Shown here piece by piece: positions 45,384 through 56,839 of a DNA stretch of 64,000 nucleotides. The stretch is from contig MU859080.1 of assembly GCA_033297205.1 (NCBI GenBank), forward strand, positions 195,765 to 259,764, in the 5' to 3' direction. A model generated the notes under the pieces. It saw nothing but the letters and a program-made list of their open reading frames with translations, did not search any database and was not told where the DNA came from. Each line of letters opens with the position of its first letter. Position 1 is the stretch's first letter. A program made the position numbers and the translations under genes. Source of the stretch: Pseudoneurospora amorphoporcata (lineage: Eukaryota; Ascomycota; Sordariomycetes; Sordariales; Sordariaceae).

Positions 45384-48300
45384 AAACAACAACAACAAGT
45401 CCCGCCGGGTCCGCACTGGGTGTCTAACCTGCCGTGGCCGCCACCTCAAGTGCGATGAAGCCTTCCCGGAATGCAACAACTGCCGAAAGAGTTGTCGTGA
45501 ATGCAAACGGGGTCTACGCCTGAACTTCATCGATACCCGAGTCAAAAGTCCGCCATTTGTGCCGCCCACGTCGGAGTGGTCAGGTATGTCTTCGTCCCGT
45601 TCCTGTTCAGATTCCAAACATCCGGTGCCGGTCGGTAGCCGGAAGGCTGCATAACTGCATGGAAGATGCTGACACAAGGGTTACTTGCCTACAGTACAAT
45701 TTCAAGACGAGTCGCGGCTGATTGCGTCGGAGTATCAAGGCGGATTGGGACGCTATCCCCGGCTGGATCAGAACACAATCGTCGTCGTCACGCCGCCACC
45801 TCCTCATGAGACAGAACCGAATGCCGCGCTCCGTGTTGTCGTCCAAGCCCACCAGAAACAGGATGCCGGTGCCGGCAAGACCTACCGCGTCTCAACGACG
45901 GACAACGACGTCGCTCCTCCTCCTCCGGGTCTCGGTGAGCATCAGCAGGAAGTTGGAGTCGACAATGGCAGTGGTGCTGCTGCTGCTGCTGCCGGCTTGA
46001 TCATAAAACTCTCCCCTGACCAGCAGACTTATGATGGAAGTCAGTTATTCCAGCCTCAAGATCTGCACTTAAGGAATGATAGTGACGATCGCTTCACGAT
46101 GCGCTTCAAGATCTCACACGTAAGCATAGTCTGTTCTTGATACCATCACTCAGAGTGTACTTGTACTGACAGAAGCTTTACAGCAATACACAGCAAAGGA
46201 TGGCTGGGCATCGCAAGCCCATGGGTACAGGAGAGACGAGGTATCGAGTACGGTCCCTTCTTCTCCTCAACGTGGCCATCGAAGTCAGTCTACACAACAG
46301 CACACCATCCCTTTGGCAACCTACGGGTTGCAAGCCAGCCAAACCCCGCACGCGCCCGAAACTATGACAATAAACTCGACAACGAGGACCACCCCATCAA
46401 AGAAACCGACTGTCGAGCGGGACTATCTCAGCACAGACACCGAAATCTATCTCATGCAGGTCTTCATAAGCGAAGTCGCCCCCTGGATGGACATACTCAA
46501 CAGAGACAAGCAATTCACCAACATGATGCTCGACCTAGCCCTCAAATCGCCCATGCTTCTCAATGCTCTTCTGGCCTGTGGCACCATGCACCTCTCCCTA
46601 ACACAACAACAACAACAACAACAACAACAACCTCCCCAATCTTCTTCTTCCCAGCCTCCCGGTAACAGTAACAGTATTGTCACCAACAAAACACAGTGTT
46701 CGTACTACTACGATCTCGCAACCATGGAACTCTGGCGCAACCTCGAGCAGAACCAGACTGGGACTGGCTCAACCCAACCATCGCCGTCGGAGCGTAATGC
46801 AGCCGAGTGTGCCACCACGGCTACTGTGCTCAACGCGTACGACATAATGATGAAAATGAGCAGCGGCGGGAACCCGTCCGCATCCCCGTTCCCGTTATCG
46901 AGATCGCAACGGGTAGCAGTAGTAGCAGATTACCACATCGCCGGCTGCGCCAGGGCGCTGGTAAAGGAATGCGTCGGGTGGAACGCGAACTCAAACTCCG
47001 CTGCGCTGGGCACTTGGACTGGTACTGAGACTGTGGGTGTGGGGGAAGCTTGTTTCTGGTTTAACGCGTGCATGGAGGTGCTTGGTTGTTTGCAGCCGGG
47101 GTTGGCGATGATGAACTCGAACTCGATAAACTCGTGGCAGCAGACACCGACCTCCCCGACCCCAACTGTTTCTGTTTCTGTTTGGGATCCGGATCAGTGG
47201 GGGTTGGATGTTAATGTCGAGCGATGGACTACGACAAGTGCAATTGCAAATGCAAATGCAAATAGTACGGCGGCGGTGGGCATTGGAGGTGGTAACGACA
47301 ACGGCAACGGCAACGGAGAGGAAGTACCAGAGCTCTGGGCACAACGCATCCTCTTCGTCCTCGCCAAGATCGTCAACTTTTGCGCTGCCGGAAACAACAA
47401 CAATAACAACAACAGCATTTCACGCTATCAGGAGACGATGGTCTCGCCTCACGACGAACAGATGCGTCTCCAGCGGCGGTTCACAGAGTGGAAGAGACTC
47501 AATGACATGTGCGACGTCTGGAAAAGTAACTGTCCGCGCTCGATGCGGCCGTATGGATATGCGCACTCGTCGAGCAGCGGGTCGTTGTTTCCTAATATTT
47601 GGTAAACCTCACTCCTCCCCTATATTTCCCTCTGTTTCCCCCCTCCCCTCCCACCTTCGATGTCAACAGAACGACTAACATCGGAGTGTCGCAAAGGCTC
47701 ATCAAACCCCCCGCCCTCATCGCCCGCCTCTTCTACCACGTAGCCATGTGCATCCTCGCCCAAGTCAACCCCGTTAGCCCATGCGACAGCGACGCCAACC
47801 GCGAGCTGCAGCAACATCACGCACGGCAGGTGTGTGGGATTGCCGCGCATAACAAAGATCGCGCCGTGGCGTCGATAGTGACTCGTTGCGTTGCGACCGC
47901 GGGCGGTGTGCTCTCCGATCGTGCTGAGCAAGCGGAGGCGTTGGCTATTCTGGAGAGGATCAGCAACGAGACGGGGTGGAGCGTGGGGAGTGTGGTGGTG
48001 AGTGATATGAAGAGGGCTTGGGGAAGGGGAAGTGATGTTGTTGTTGTAGGGCCGAACAGCAGTGGGATAAGTGCCAGCGGGAACAATGGTAATGCAGGAG
48101 GAGGAGGGGGTTTTGCTTCGGCGCTTCTTGGTAGTGGTGGTGGTGGCGGTATGACCTCAACAATGGAGTTACCGCTCCCGTTGCCTTCAAGACCGCCTTC
48201 GATATCACAGCTTTTTGGAGCTTCGTCACATACTCAACAGCAGCAATCGCAACAACAACAGGCGCCAACCACCAGGACATCTTCCACAGCGGCAGCTACT

Positions 48301-48528
48301 TCCTACTCTAACTCGCCTACCATACCTAACTTGACGACGGCTCCTCCAAGCCGGTTCCAAACGCACCACCAAAGCCGACCTAGCCCGCCTCCGGTTCCGG
48401 CTGTGGGCGTCAACCAACAATCATACCAGGGATGGTATCAACAGGCACCGCCGCCTGTAAGGAATGGAAGCATGAGTTTGCAGTCGATGGGAGGAACAGG
48501 AGCGTCTTCATCCTTGGGATGGGATTAG
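44887..48528 (+). CDS. Zn2Cys6 transcription factor 1 with Asn and Gln homopolymers
   Basis: Exons 44887-45583, 45695-46119, 46184-47601 and 47697-48528 give 1123 aa. The DNA-binding cluster TGCLTCRGRHLKCDEAFPEC...NCRKSCREC near residues 178-205 ends in KRGLRLNFID. That tail places it in the family with fungal regulators of the ACR-2/OefC kind, as far as I can tell by memory. A fungal regulatory middle region follows (YLSTDTEIYLMQVFISEVAPW to ALIARLFYHVAM). Low complexity is heavy: Gly/Ser and about 25 Asn just before the zinc cluster (about 45280-45400), a Gln run near 46605-46630, and a Gly/Gln-rich C-terminus. The homopolymer immediately next to the DNA-binding domain is odd. Target genes unknown. 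Confidence 0.88.
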
Positions 48529-49666
48529 ATCGAGGAGCTATCACGTCCCAAGATACTGGATGGACCGTTCCGGTTTATGAGTAATGCCTTTTTCCATTCT
48601 TGTTCTTCTTTTCTTATACAGATTGTTTGTTCATATCTTGAGGGAGACCCGGAAAAGCTCAAAGTTTGAAGCCTTTCGAGAGTATTTGATGGCTTTTATG
48701 AAGAGGATTGACTGAATGAGAGATACCACTTTGCTTGCTTCCCTTACCATGGCATTCTTGTCATGACAAGGTCCGAGATTAGGTATGCTCTTAGGCACAG
48801 TTCAAGTAAGCAAAAGAAGAAAAAGAAGGAGAGAACAAAGGAAGCAAAAAGACATACAGCACCTGGGATTCGCTGGTCGTCACCGACCCAACTACTAGTC
48901 AGGCGATTGGGAGCTTATCTATGGGAGAGCGGACGGGATCCCGAGTTTTCCACCATCTATGGCCGTATATGCTAAAATAGCATTCGCAACGCCATTATGT
49001 TCTACACTTTCTCTTGGATGCCGTTGGATGGGCTGGAGCAAGACATGGTGTATAACATGTCGTTGTTCAGCCCTAATTGTAGAGCCATAGGCTCATGTTC
49101 TACTCCCTGCTTCCTGCTTTCTCGTTTCCTTCTTTTTTTTTCCGTTCCTTTTTTTCTAGCTTGATTACATCTATCCTTGGTAATCCTCGTCCAATGAGGC
49201 TATCACTCCCCCTCCGTGATGCTATTTGACATCAAGGGTTCGGAAATGGTTCTGGCCACTTTCAGCACTATTTATTAACCGTATTCGGAACAATATTGAG
49301 GTTCAGCTCGTCGCGCTTGTCCTGCTAGTCCCTACTCTAGACCTTCGCCTGGTATGGTATCAACGTCCCTCATAAGGTTTTTTTTGAAGGCCTCTATGAT
49401 ATCGAGCTCGCGGAAATTAACATGATTACAAGATTCAAGGATCTGATTTGCTGGTTTAAACTCTGCCTCGTTCAATAGCTGTTTTTCAAGGTAAATTACT
49501 ATCCAGTAAAGTGGCTGTGTTCACGGTATTGCGAGGGAGGTAATCCCTACCCAAACAGACGATGTCCAAAAGGCCTAATCTAGTATAAAGGCCCACTACA
49601 TTGTCCTATGACAGCAGTCAGAATGTCTCCGATCAACTAAATCCGTCCTCAACCTCAAATCATCCA
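48529..49666. other. 1.1-kb spacer
   Basis: Contains short homopolymer T runs near 49130-49155 and no credible gene. Confidence 0.5.
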
Positions 49667-50223
49667 TCAATTCATCCAGACGCTCAAGTCTCCCCTTCCT
49701 GCACTACAGTCAACCCTCATCCCCCAATCAAAAACAAACAAACACTCTATCACCAACATTGTCTGGGGTAGTGTAGGCCAAAGGCTCGTGGTTAAGGCGC
49801 TGCCAGATGGCGTCAAGATGTACATCACGGGCGTACAACTCCTCATTCCTGAAGGCAACAAAGTTGCGAGAATGGTATCGAAGAACTTGACAAAAAAGTC
49901 GACCTTGGTGCTGAGGTATTTGAAATCTTTCTTGGTCTCGCTTTCTTCTTGTGCTGTTTGAAGGAGATCGAAAGTCTTTGGAGATACTTGTCAGCCGCGG
50001 TAGAGAGCTTGCCCAAAGGGCCGGCGGTTCCGTCTTTCCGGTAGCCGAAAGTGCTGTTTGCCGTAGCAAACAATCCGTCAAGTATAGTGATGGCTGACAT
50101 CCAGAGTGGATGTAGAAAGCTGCCGGTGGTGCTGACCGCTTTGATGGCAGTCGCGTCAAGTAACAAGAGGAGTCGGATCAAGCAGGCCGCTAAGCCCGAG
50201 GTTTGGTGGCCGTGGCTGTTCAT
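49667..50223 (-). pseudogene. frameshifted paralogue of the 51696-52073 gene
   Basis: The first frame, starting at 50223 (MNSHGHQTSG), matches the plus-strand gene at 51696 in LHPLW versus LLPLW and STFGYR versus STFGFR, with similar spacing. The match stops at about position 49990 in that frame but continues in another frame: VSPKTFDLLQTAQEE versus ISPLSQTQQDK, then FKYLSTKVDFFVKFFDTIL versus LEYLENGLNFLNEFLLEV. A single missing base would explain the switch. No GT-AG intron fits across the switch. The second frame ends at 49667. Either a recently inactivated gene, a sequencing error, or a real gene whose C-terminus diverged. Confidence 0.55.
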
Positions 50224-51695
50224 TTTCGAGTTGGATGGAGTCGATGTGATTTGATTGATTCAATGGAGAGTAAGAACTAAGGTCACAATTAGCGCGGCAA
50301 GCGCAGAACATTAAGTGGTTGTCGTTGTTAATCTTCGACATAGTGAACGCATCAACAAAGTTTGATGATGGTTTTCGATGTGTGTGGTTGATGATAGCTG
50401 GTGCGGTTGCGGTTGTTCTTGATGGAAGGGCAGAAGAGTCGACAGAGGGGTTTAATGTCTTTTAGGGAGGAAATAAAATGGAAAAGGTGGATGATGGTGA
50501 GGGGGACCAGAAAAGAGGAGATTGACATGAATACCCATGGAGGAGGATTGAGGGCACGAGCCAACACAGTCTTGACAGAAACAACATCAAATCACTCACG
50601 CCTTACGGTTACATTTCTAGAAAGGGCTGACCAGAGCAGCATGTAAGCGGGTTGGCTCTTTCCATACCAGTCCATGTGCGTAAAGGTGCAGATGGCAAAC
50701 TGCAGGATGAGCGCCAGGAAGCAGGAATCAGAAGCAGGAACCAAGACACTGTTATGGTACAAGGGTCCACAATTAGGGCTGACCAATGAGATGTTATGCA
50801 ACAACGTCGATGGTCTCTTCAAGGACAATTCAACAATGAATGCTGAAAGGACACTCTGAAGCTATGTCTGTGGTAAGCCTCCCACGTATTTATGGGTCAT
50901 AGTGACGGCTTCATCTTCACCACAGTCTCTTTTCAACTGTCCGTCAAAATGTCAAAGCTGCCGGTATCTCAGTGGAACTTGCCTACCCAGGGACAGATGA
51001 CACTACTACGGATAGATCAGAACTACCGTGATCAGACGTTCCGAGCAACTGTCATTCCTCTTCTTGGATTCATGATAAGTGGTGGGTTTCTCTCTCGCCT
51101 TTTGCTTAAATCCGTCCTCACGGACGTCAATTTCCTTCAGGTCCCTTCGGGGAACCTATCACAGCTACAAGTTCCTCTTTCATTCAGGTCCTTATCTGCC
51201 TGAACACCACCTGGAAGGACCAGATCCCACCCCCCCCCCCCCCCCCCCCCGGCCCTTGGATGCTTCCATTACCTAGGACTCTGAGCCCCTAAGCATCTGC
51301 ACCTCAGTACCATAGGTACCCGACACCCTCTGCGTAGGCTCACACCAGGCCTGTAAGACGCTCCAAGTTCAGCAGTTGTAGTGCCTGCTAAATTCATATG
51401 GGCGCTGAGGCGCCCTCGTGGCCTTCAGATACACCCCTTAGGGTCAAGTAGGTACAAAATTGTCCACTGGGGGTCTATAACAGTACCTCAAACCTGTTTT
51501 GTGCATTACCTAATCACGGGGGGGTCTACGCATTATGCTATAACCAGTCATCGCTTCCGTGCGCGGTCGCTTCGCGTTCCTTTCCCCTTTCCTCACACTT
51601 CAGAGAACATCAACTCTAGACGTTTTCATCAAGAAAGCAACCACAAACATCAAGAACCATCAGACAACTCCGTTATTTCATTTACACTTTCCAAA
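50224..51695. other. spacer between the paralogue pair, with a C21 run
   Basis: About 1.5 kb. A run of 21 C residues lies at 51230-51250. Open frames here are short and overlap in several registers. It holds both 5' flanks of the divergent pair. Confidence 0.5.
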
Positions 51696-52073
51696 ATGAA
51701 CTACGAAAACTATTCTGAACACTCCACGCTTACCGCGCTCCTTCTTACACTCCTCACTATCTTCTATAAGGCCGCCTTCCACGCAATTACCAAAGTCGAT
51801 TCCATCCTTTTGCCTCTTTGGACATTGATGGTGATTACGATTGACTCGATTATCGTTTCCGAAAAGCTTTCTACGTTCGGCTTCAGACCTGCTTTGCGAT
51901 ATTCGAATGCTATTGGCAACACCCTCCGGGCGATCGCGACACGAATCTCACCGCTATCACAAACACAGCAAGACAAGCAGAACTATACCGCTGAAAGTCT
52001 TGAGTACCTCGAAAATGGACTCAACTTCTTGAATGAGTTTTTGTTGGAAGTCCGTGCCCAGGTTGCCCAGTGA
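51696..52073 (+). CDS. small hypothetical protein, intact member of an inverted paralogue pair
   Basis: 125 aa, starting MNYENYSEHSTL at an ATG with AAA before it (CCAAAATGAA). The first 60 residues are hydrophobic (LLLTLLTIFYKAAFHAI, then LLPLWTLMVITIDSIIV), suggesting membrane association or an amphipathic bundle. STFGFRPALRYSNAIG follows, and a C-terminal helical stretch with Glu, Leu and Asn. I recognise no family. Its relative lies 1.5 kb upstream on the other strand. Confidence 0.6.
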   Translation: MNYENYSEHSTLTALLLTLLTIFYKAAFHAITKVDSILLPLWTLMVITIDSIIVSEKLSTFGFRPALRYSNAIGNTLRAIATRISPLSQTQQDKQNYTAESLEYLENGLNFLNEFLLEVRAQVAQ

Positions 52074-52428
52074 ATGGCACTGGGCCGCCCATTCACCGGC
52101 ACTCCCTTCCAGGTATTTAGGCTGCCCTGGTTTCCGTTTCTCCTCTTCCGTTAAACAACAACAACAATCAAGCCCTTTTTCGTTGTCGCCTTTTCCAGCC
52201 CACCGATAGTTTTTCAACACAGCTACCAACACGTTCGCCGCTACCAGCACTACCTCGTTCAACGACAAGAACACCTCCTCCACCCCTGTGGTCGGCCACA
52301 CCCCAGTGCGGCCACAGGCATGTTCACCCGACGACAACTTCGTCTTGAACATGACGCCATCAAGCTGGGACTCGGAGGATGACGGAGCTTAGGGCACTCC
52401 TGATTTTGAAGGTCCTAACTTTGAAACC

Positions 52429-52833
52429 ATGTCTGTCTTGTCGGACTTCTACCCGTCAGACGACGACATCGACTGGTTGTCAGACACCGTCGTTGCGAGT
52501 CCCGCTACGCGGGCTCGTAATGATCGGAGGGCCGCGCGTGCTGCCGCAAGGCGCCGCGCTTCTGACTTGGCGTTGGTTGAAGCTTCGGGGCTCTCCGAAG
52601 CAGAGGAGCGGTCGGCAAGACTCAGAGAAGCGGACGCGTACCTGAAGTGGAAAAGGGAATACGACGACAGCGTGCGCGAGAGACTTGCAGAGAGAGCAGT
52701 AGAGCACGAGAAGGAGAAGAAGAGACTGGCGGCGCTAGAAGCGCATCTGAAGAGGCAGAGAGAAGTCAGGATGGCCCCCCGTGGTCCTAGACTCATCAGA
52801 GATCCCATTTCGGGACGGATTTTTACCAACTAA
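52429..52833 (+). CDS. small hypothetical coiled-coil protein
   Basis: 134 aa. The N-terminus MSVLSDFYPSDDDIDWL is acidic. Residues 25-120 are an Arg/Glu/Ala-rich predicted coiled coil (RLREADAYLKWKREYDD, RAVEHEKEKKRLAALEAHLK). The frame continues upstream with similar acidic, Ser-rich sequence back to at least an ATG at 52351, but is broken by a TAG at 52390-52392. This TAG is also the end of GCTTAG, a usable splice acceptor, so the real gene may have an upstream exon. Function unknown. Confidence 0.5.
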   Translation: MSVLSDFYPSDDDIDWLSDTVVASPATRARNDRRAARAAARRRASDLALVEASGLSEAEERSARLREADAYLKWKREYDDSVRERLAERAVEHEKEKKRLAALEAHLKRQREVRMAPRGPRLIRDPISGRIFTN

Positions 52834-53099
52834 GTTGGCGTTAAGGTTTGTCCATTCTCCACTAATACTTTACGAGACCGCGACAGCTAACCCACCAGTC
52901 TAATATAGCAGATCTTCAACAACAAGACTCCAACAACAGCCGCCGCTGCTCCCATCCCTTACCAAAAATCACGCAACTCGGACGCATGCGCGGTGTCAAC
53001 ATCATCACAACCAGCATCAAAAGCGGCGTGGATCTTGAGAGAGGAGGATCTGGGAGGAGGAGAGATGGCGGGGCGAATGATGAGAGAGGATACCAGAGA

Positions 53100-53237
53100 G
53101 ACTGGCACAGAGGGACGGAATGGAGGAGAGGCATTTGGGACTATGGGGAATGCGTTTGGGAGGTTTGAAAATTCTTTGGGAAACGGATTTGGATACACAG
53201 TTGGAGTTTGGATATGGAACACGGAGTTGGATTTTTG

Positions 53238-53276
<39 letters not shown>

Positions 53277-53330
53277 GATAAATACAACATCACTACCTCT
53301 CCTCACCTGGATATCCATGTGAATTTCCAT
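53100..53330. repeat. degraded repeat, copy A
   Basis: Shares TTTTTGGATAAATACAAC followed by a related CT-rich stretch and CATGTGA with copy B (54060-54280). Both copies have TTTGGGA...GGAATGC and GGAGTTGG elements upstream in the same order. In copy A the T5 of copy B is expanded to T35. Confidence 0.45.
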
Positions 53331-53570
53331 TGTGCAGCTTTTCCTCTAATGCAGTGACTTGTCCAGATACCGCTTGGGACCGAGACACACTCCAAACTCG
53401 CGTCTGCATGGTTGAGTATCCCGGGATTCGCACGATGTGAGGGCTAGAAACGGTTGAAAGCAGTCTGACCAGTTTAAGCCGAGGACCGTGACACCGTCTC
53501 CTTCATGGTTCGATCTGATAACCTAATAATGGTAAAGCACTGTGGCCCCAGATCGTATTGTCGAGAAGGT

Positions 53571-53600
53571 TGGCGCAACTGGGATCGAACCAGGCAAACT
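53571..53600 (-). other. tRNA-derived 3' half (relic)
   Basis: On the minus strand the sequence reads CCTGGTTCGATCCCAGTTGCGCCA: a T arm with a perfect B box followed by a plausible acceptor 3' strand. No matching 5' acceptor strand, D arm or anticodon arm can be folded upstream, so this looks like a truncated or decayed tRNA gene. Confidence 0.4.
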
Positions 53601-54059
53601 AAACGAGAGCACAACTAGGTAGGCAGCCATGTTAGCAACTGGGATGATGAGATAAGATGCGACGAAAGGACTGTACCCACATGACTGCGGGATGAGGATG
53701 AGATGGGACGGGAACGGGATGGGACGGGAACGGGACGGGACGGAGACAGGATGGGACGAGGAGAGAGGAGGACTACAATCTAACCCTGGTTTGTTAGTCT
53801 GGTACAAAAAACGCCCATTTCCACTCTCGAACTACTAAAAGGAGAAAAGAAATCAGGCTTCGAGCGGACGGGTACCGTAGAGGGGACTGCTCTCTTATAT
53901 TTTTCTATCTTAAAGGCCTTGAATGAAGACGGAAAGAGGCATACGAGGCTTCTGTAGTGTCTTTAACCCTTGCCGTTGTCCCATGATGCTTTAAACGGAG
54001 GCTAGTTTCTCTTTTTGAAGGCCAATGAGAGTTCCAAATCTCCTCTGCTCAAACCTTGC

Positions 54060-54280
54060 CTGAAGAACCAAACTAACAAACAAACCAGTATTGAATTGTA
54101 CATGGAGATTGGATACGAACGGAGTTGGGGAGCTTTGGGAAATGCTGTTTTGGATGTACTTATTGTTCTTGGACATGATTTTTGGGATCGGAATTGGCAG
54201 AGATACGGAGTTTAAAAGGAAATTCGTTTTTGGATAAATACAACAACTTCCTCCTACATTCATCCTTGACGCTCATGTGA
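54060..54280. repeat. degraded repeat, copy B
   Basis: Counterpart of copy A at 53100-53330, same orientation, about 950 bp apart. Similarity is patchy and read by eye; it needs a dot plot. Confidence 0.45.
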
Positions 54281-54482
54281 CTTTGTAAGCTAAGGCAGAA
54301 GACCAAATGCCTTGAACATGAATAGCTATCTGTATCCAAGAACATGACACCGCAAATGACTTCACACACACGAAGGAATCTCGCAACGCCCAGGAAGTAG
54401 GACCACTACGCAAACGTTGTGAAGCGAGACATGAGCCGAAGAACATGCAATAGAGGTAAAAGACAGCTAGAGTCAACCTAAA

Positions 54483-56839
54483 TCATCGACCGTTGTTGTT
54501 GTTCAACGAATATCCGCCTGGTGGCCAAGTTTGTTGTTGCATCGGGGGTTGAGGACGATGCTGCGGTCCCGAATTCTGTTGCCGTTGATGTTGTTGATGC
54601 TGTTGGTGTTGGTGTTGGAATTGTTGCTGCTGGTCCTCCCACCCCCCCGGTCCCTGTGTCTGTGCCCGTGTTAGTTCCTGTCCTTGTCTCTGTCCTTGTG
54701 CCTGTCTTTGCATCTGCCCTTGTTGAACCTGCCTCTGTTCCATCTGCTGTTTCTTCCCCCTAAGCGTCTCCATCAGATCCTGAGAGTACATCTGGAACGT
54801 CTCCCCAAGCGACAGCGCATCCTCCCACCTCGCGCCGTACCACTCCAGTAGCTTTCCGATCTGCCCTAGCGCGGTTATCGCTCGGTCGATGTTGGGAAGG
54901 GGGGTATTCGTATCCGACATCCTCTTCCTCGGTAGAGGCAGCGGGGCGACACCGCCCTGCTGGGAAGCAGAATGTGAGATCGTATGTGGCGAAAAGAGCA
55001 GAATGTCCGCTGCCTCAGACCTCAGAATAGCAGCGAACTGTGTGCCGACGAAAAACAGTCGCAGGACATCGTGGAAGGTATACAGCGCCGTGTTGATCGG
55101 CGCGTCGGCCAGGCCGCAGAGCCCGTTGATGTACGAGATGGCGTACTCGAAGATCAGAAGCTCGCCGTACGTGGAGAGACGCGGCGACCGGATGCCGGGC
55201 GAGATGCAGAAGACGTGGCTGTAGTACATTTCAAGCTCGAGCATTTGGCGCATGGAAGCGTTGAGGGAGACGGGCAAGGTCGACAACCAGGCGTGCATAT
55301 CGTGGCACATGCGCCAGATGAAGGCGGTCGAGTCAGGCAAAGGGTGCGAGGGCGAGCCTTGGAAGAGGGATTGGTACCAGGTCGATTGGAGACGGCGGAG
55401 GCGGTAGAGGTAGGTCGAGGCTTCGGCGGTCGGTAAGTCCTTGTTAGGAGTGTCGGCGAGGGCGTCGCGAACTTCGGAGGGGATGGCGTCGTCGGCGAAG
55501 GAGAAGGCGCGGGCGTGGGCTAGGGATATGGCTCTGCGGGAGAGGGGAGATTAGTAGGCTGTAGAGGAAGTGTGGGTGATGTAGAGGGGAAATACCTGTC
55601 TAGAGAGTAGGCGCTGCGGAAGATTCTTCGACGGAGTTTGACGTCAGTTATGCTCATGCCGTGATGCTCAGGCGGGTCTGCAAATGGCCCCTGGTCAAGG
55701 ATGGCACGGCAAGTAAAGCCCAGAACCTGCCATGTATCGAAGTGATCGGGATCGTAGGTCGAGTAAATAGTCATGAGCAAAAGCGACTGGATTTGCTTGA
55801 CATTGCCTGGTGAAAGGACCTCCTGTGCAAAAGGCAAGGCGCAAGCAAGAAAGTCGAGTCCATCTAGGTAAGGGCTGTCATCCTTCTGTCGGCTCTGGGC
55901 TGTGGAGCCGATAGCAAGAACCATCCAAAAGAGCCAATATTCTGCAGACGTGAATTGCCTTTGGCTTGTTCGATATATGTCCTCGAGGAGACGATTGAAA
56001 ATCCGGCGAGAGAAGGCTGGGTATAGCTGGTGGACGCTGCTCATGTAAAAGTCGACAATCTTGCTGGCCTTGTCATACGGCGGGAGTCCGACAGAGCGGG
56101 ACTGTGGCACAAACTTGTTTGTAGAAGCGGCCAGGATGATGGTGGCGAGAGAGAGACGAGTCTTTTCGTGGTCTTCCTGGGATACGGGGTTAATCGTTCT
56201 GAATAAATCATGGATGGTTAGGATCCGCTGGGACAAGTTTGTTGCCATGGGGAACACATACACTGAGCTCAGTGAAGCTATAACCTGCTCTATCTCTTGG
56301 TCTCCATGAAGGCGTGCTGCTCTACGGGCAACGTTGACTCTGATATTGTCAAGAGAATCCCGGCGATCTGGACCCCAATCGTCGTCGTCGTTCCTAGGGT
56401 CCATGGGGCCGGGAGCAGTGGCGGGATGGGGACCAGGACCAGGCTGGCTCTGCGAGGACATGTGCGACCGAGCGTAATGGAGCTGTTTCTCCAGCTTCTC
56501 AACCCTGGCTTCAAGAGCTCTCACGTAATTTGGTTCCCTCCCTCTGATGAAGCGTTCGCTGATGGGCATGCACTCGGATTCGCGGCCGAACTTGACGCAT
56601 GAGGTACACGCTGGGAGCTTTCCATCACACTTGATCTTGGCACTTCGGCCTACATATCTCTCAATTGTCAGTATTGGCGCAAATGAGCTTGGTTTTCGGA
56701 GTGGCTCACATCTTGTACACGCCGTGACTGGGCGCGATACTTTGAGCACGGGGTTGTCGAGGAGGTCTTCTTCAGTCGCTTCCGAGTCTGAGGGCAGATC
56801 CGCGTCTGCATCACCCCAGTTGAAAGACATTGTTGACAT
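54483..56839 (-). CDS. Zn2Cys6 transcription factor 2 with Gln-rich C-terminus
   Basis: Model: complement of 56710-56839, 55596-56649 and 54483-55533, giving 744 aa. Intron 1 (56650-56709) splits the zinc cluster; joined it reads ACTRCRSAKIKCDGKLPACTSC, with the last Cys in ESECMP. A linker and coiled-coil dimerisation stretch follow (YVRALEARVEKLEKQL). The fungal transcription factor middle region includes HQLYPAFSRRIFNRLL and YWLFWMVLAIGSTAQS, then LRRRIFRSAYSLDR and AISLAHARAFSF across intron 2. The last 100 residues are Gln/His-rich. The start at 56839 (MSTMSFNWGD) was taken over 56830. It is divergent from regulator 3 over 1.3 kb. Targets unknown. Confidence 0.88.

Larger units (their letters stand above)
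52834..54482. other. repeat-bearing spacer
   Basis: About 1.65 kb without a credible gene. It holds a T35 run (53241-53275), a tRNA-like 3' half (53571-53600), G/A-rich tandem GGGAC units (53695-53760) and two related degraded segments near 53100-53330 and 54060-54280. Confidence 0.6.

Noticed and set aside
53241..53650. SINE on the minus strand (tRNA-like head at 53.6 kb, poly(A) at 53.27 kb)
   Set aside because: The sequence after the T run recurs at 54.23 kb with only T5, so the long T run looks like expansion within a duplicated segment; no A box or target-site duplication was seen.
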